Origin: JAJEBT01 sp965221485
GTDB taxonomy: Bacteria > Pseudomonadota > Alphaproteobacteria > MPNO01 > UBA830
Length of the DNA: 64,000 nt
Reading direction: 5' to 3'
NCBI GenBank assembly: GCA_965221485.1
Contig: OZ244893.1
Coordinates: 1,240,001 to 1,304,000 of the forward strand
Shown one piece after another: positions 63,097 through 64,000 of the stretch. Within the stretch, counting starts at the first letter, position 1. Each line of letters begins with the position of its first letter. The position numbers were made by a program, and so were the translations under genes. The notes beneath the pieces were generated by a model that saw only the letters and a list, made by a program, of their open reading frames with translations, did not search any database and had not been told where the DNA came from.

Positions 63097-64000
63097 ATGA
63101 CTTCGTTTCGCTTCCTGCACGCCGCCGACATTCATCTCGACAGCCCTCTCAAGGGTCTCGCCGGGCAACAAGACAGCACGGCCGTTCGAATCCGTTCCGC
63201 GACCCGGGAGGCACTTGACCAACTCGTCGGGTTCGCGCTCGAGGAAACCGTGGATTTTCTCGTCATCGCCGGTGACCTCTATGATGGGGACTGGAAGGAC
63301 TTCAGAACCGGGCTGTTTTTCGCCGGGCAGATGGGCCGTCTCAACGCAGCCGGTATCCCGGCCTACCTTCTTCACGGAAATCACGACGCGGAAAGTCGCA
63401 TAACCCGCCAGCTGACCCTTCCGGACAATGTCCATGTATTCAGTTCACGCAAACCCCAGACCTATGAACTGAAACGCATTCACGCGGTCCTTCATGGCCA
63501 GAGTTTTCCGGACCGTGATGTTTCGGGGAATCTTGTGCCCACTTATCCCGAGCCGGTTTCCAACGCCTTCAATATCGGTGTCCTCCATACAGGACTGGGC
63601 GGAATGGGAGGGCATGCCAACTACGCCCCCTGTTCGCTCCCGGAACTGACGAACAAGGGTTATGAGTACTGGGCGCTTGGCCACGTACACCAGCAGTCGG
63701 TCCTGCATGAACACCCGCATGTCGTCTTTCCGGGCAATCTTCAGGGTCGCCACATTCGGGAGACGGGGCCCAAGGGAGCCATTCTCGTCACCGTCGAGGA
63801 TCACACCGTGACAGACCTGAGGCCTGTTCCCTGTGATCACGTGAGATGGACCGTGATCAAAGTCGTCCTGGAGGCCGACGACGATATGGATCAGGCCATT
63901 CGGCGAATCCGGAACAGCCTCGAGGCCGCCCTGGACACGGAAGCTGATGGCAGGCTTCTGGCCTGCCGCTTCATCATCGAAGGCTTCAGCAACCTGCACA
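63097..64000 (+). CDS. Mre11/SbcD-family DNA repair exonuclease (YhaO-like), partial
   Basis: Calcineurin-like metallophosphoesterase of the DNA-repair nuclease type; 301 codons lie in the window and the C-terminus is cut by the right edge. Metal motifs in order: D11-x-H13 (AADIHLD), D60 (AGDLYD), N95-H96-D97 (HGNHD), and H196-x-H198 (GHVHQ). Start ATG at 63097. The opening MTSFRFLHAADIHLDSPLKGL is typical of the YhaO branch. In these genomes an SbcC/YhaN-like ATPase gene usually follows, which would be just outside the window. Confidence 0.94.
   Translation, partial: MTSFRFLHAADIHLDSPLKGLAGQQDSTAVRIRSATREALDQLVGFALEETVDFLVIAGDLYDGDWKDFRTGLFFAGQMGRLNAAGIPAYLLHGNHDAESRITRQLTLPDNVHVFSSRKPQTYELKRIHAVLHGQSFPDRDVSGNLVPTYPEPVSNAFNIGVLHTGLGGMGGHANYAPCSLPELTNKGYEYWALGHVHQQSVLHEHPHVVFPGNLQGRHIRETGPKGAILVTVEDHTVTDLRPVPCDHVRWTVIKVVLEADDDMDQAIRRIRNSLEAALDTEADGRLLACRFIIEGFSNLH

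Noticed and set aside
1..64000. CRISPR array or insertion sequence
   Set aside because: No regularly spaced repeats, and no transposase or terminal inverted repeats were recognised on reading.

Overview
The window looks like a piece of an alphaproteobacterial chromosome, probably Rhodospirillales-like. The support is: an NDUFS4-type complex I accessory subunit (39164-39472), rplM-rpsI with an acidic N-terminal extension on S9, the ThrH-type phosphatase, and many TRAP, TTT and Liv solute transporters. No phage, insertion sequence, integrase or CRISPR array was seen. Several gaps of 0.4-1.3 kb contain decayed sequence, including one recognisable antitoxin relic at 43526-43862.

Layout. 1-1353: Fic protein with an AbiEi-like N-terminus, cut by the left edge. 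2.3-3.4 kb: rpsI/rplM. 3.7-7.3 kb: four-gene set of ECHDC3-like protein, 2OG oxygenase, CoA-binding protein and O-acetylhomoserine sulfhydrylase. 8.3-12.5 kb: cutA, two tandem ferritin-like proteins, nfuA and ispG. 13.1-17.2 kb: thrH and a first TRAP transporter. 17.3-27.6 kb: catabolic block with an acyl-CoA dehydrogenase, a flavin monooxygenase-like protein, a two-subunit ring-hydroxylating dioxygenase, a TauD-type dioxygenase and a complete livKHMGF operon. 27.7-35.8 kb: malonyl-CoA decarboxylase N-terminal domain, oxidoreductases, GST, a second Rieske oxygenase, a CmcJ-like enzyme, a GMC oxidoreductase with no canonical start codon, and a J-domain protein. 36.0-42.7 kb: DUF1428, tRNA-Arg(UCU), SDR, DUF2817 hydrolase, NDUFS4, an orphan TTT receptor, amidohydrolase and VOC protein. 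44.0-48.5 kb: nnr, an amidase-type isochorismatase-fold hydrolase with a nitrile hydratase beta-N protein, then cofE-cofD. 49.1-52.8 kb: TRAP transporter coupled to tenA. 53.1-60.8 kb: a co-directional run of amidase, cofC, a deacetylase-fold protein, an AbrB-type permease, an APH-fold kinase, an enolase paralogue and a D-2-hydroxyacid dehydrogenase. 61.0-62.6 kb: AT-richer accessory genes. 63.1 kb to the edge: Mre11/SbcD-family nuclease.

Functional picture. Most genes are for uptake and oxidation of organic acids, aromatics and acyl compounds. Three of the four core enzymes that turn FO into coenzyme F420 (CofC, CofD, CofE) are present in two separate places; the FO synthase is not in the window. 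The most interesting candidate for an undescribed system is the kinase / enolase-like / hydroxyacid dehydrogenase trio (57586-60799), whose reading frames overlap by 4 nt and which lies downstream of cofC. The enolase paralogue has lost two residues of the classical active site, so the trio may process a phosphorylated 2-hydroxyacid other than 2-phosphoglycerate. Other leads are the TRAP-TenA pairing, the tandem ferritin-like proteins and the ATT-initiated GMC oxidoreductase.
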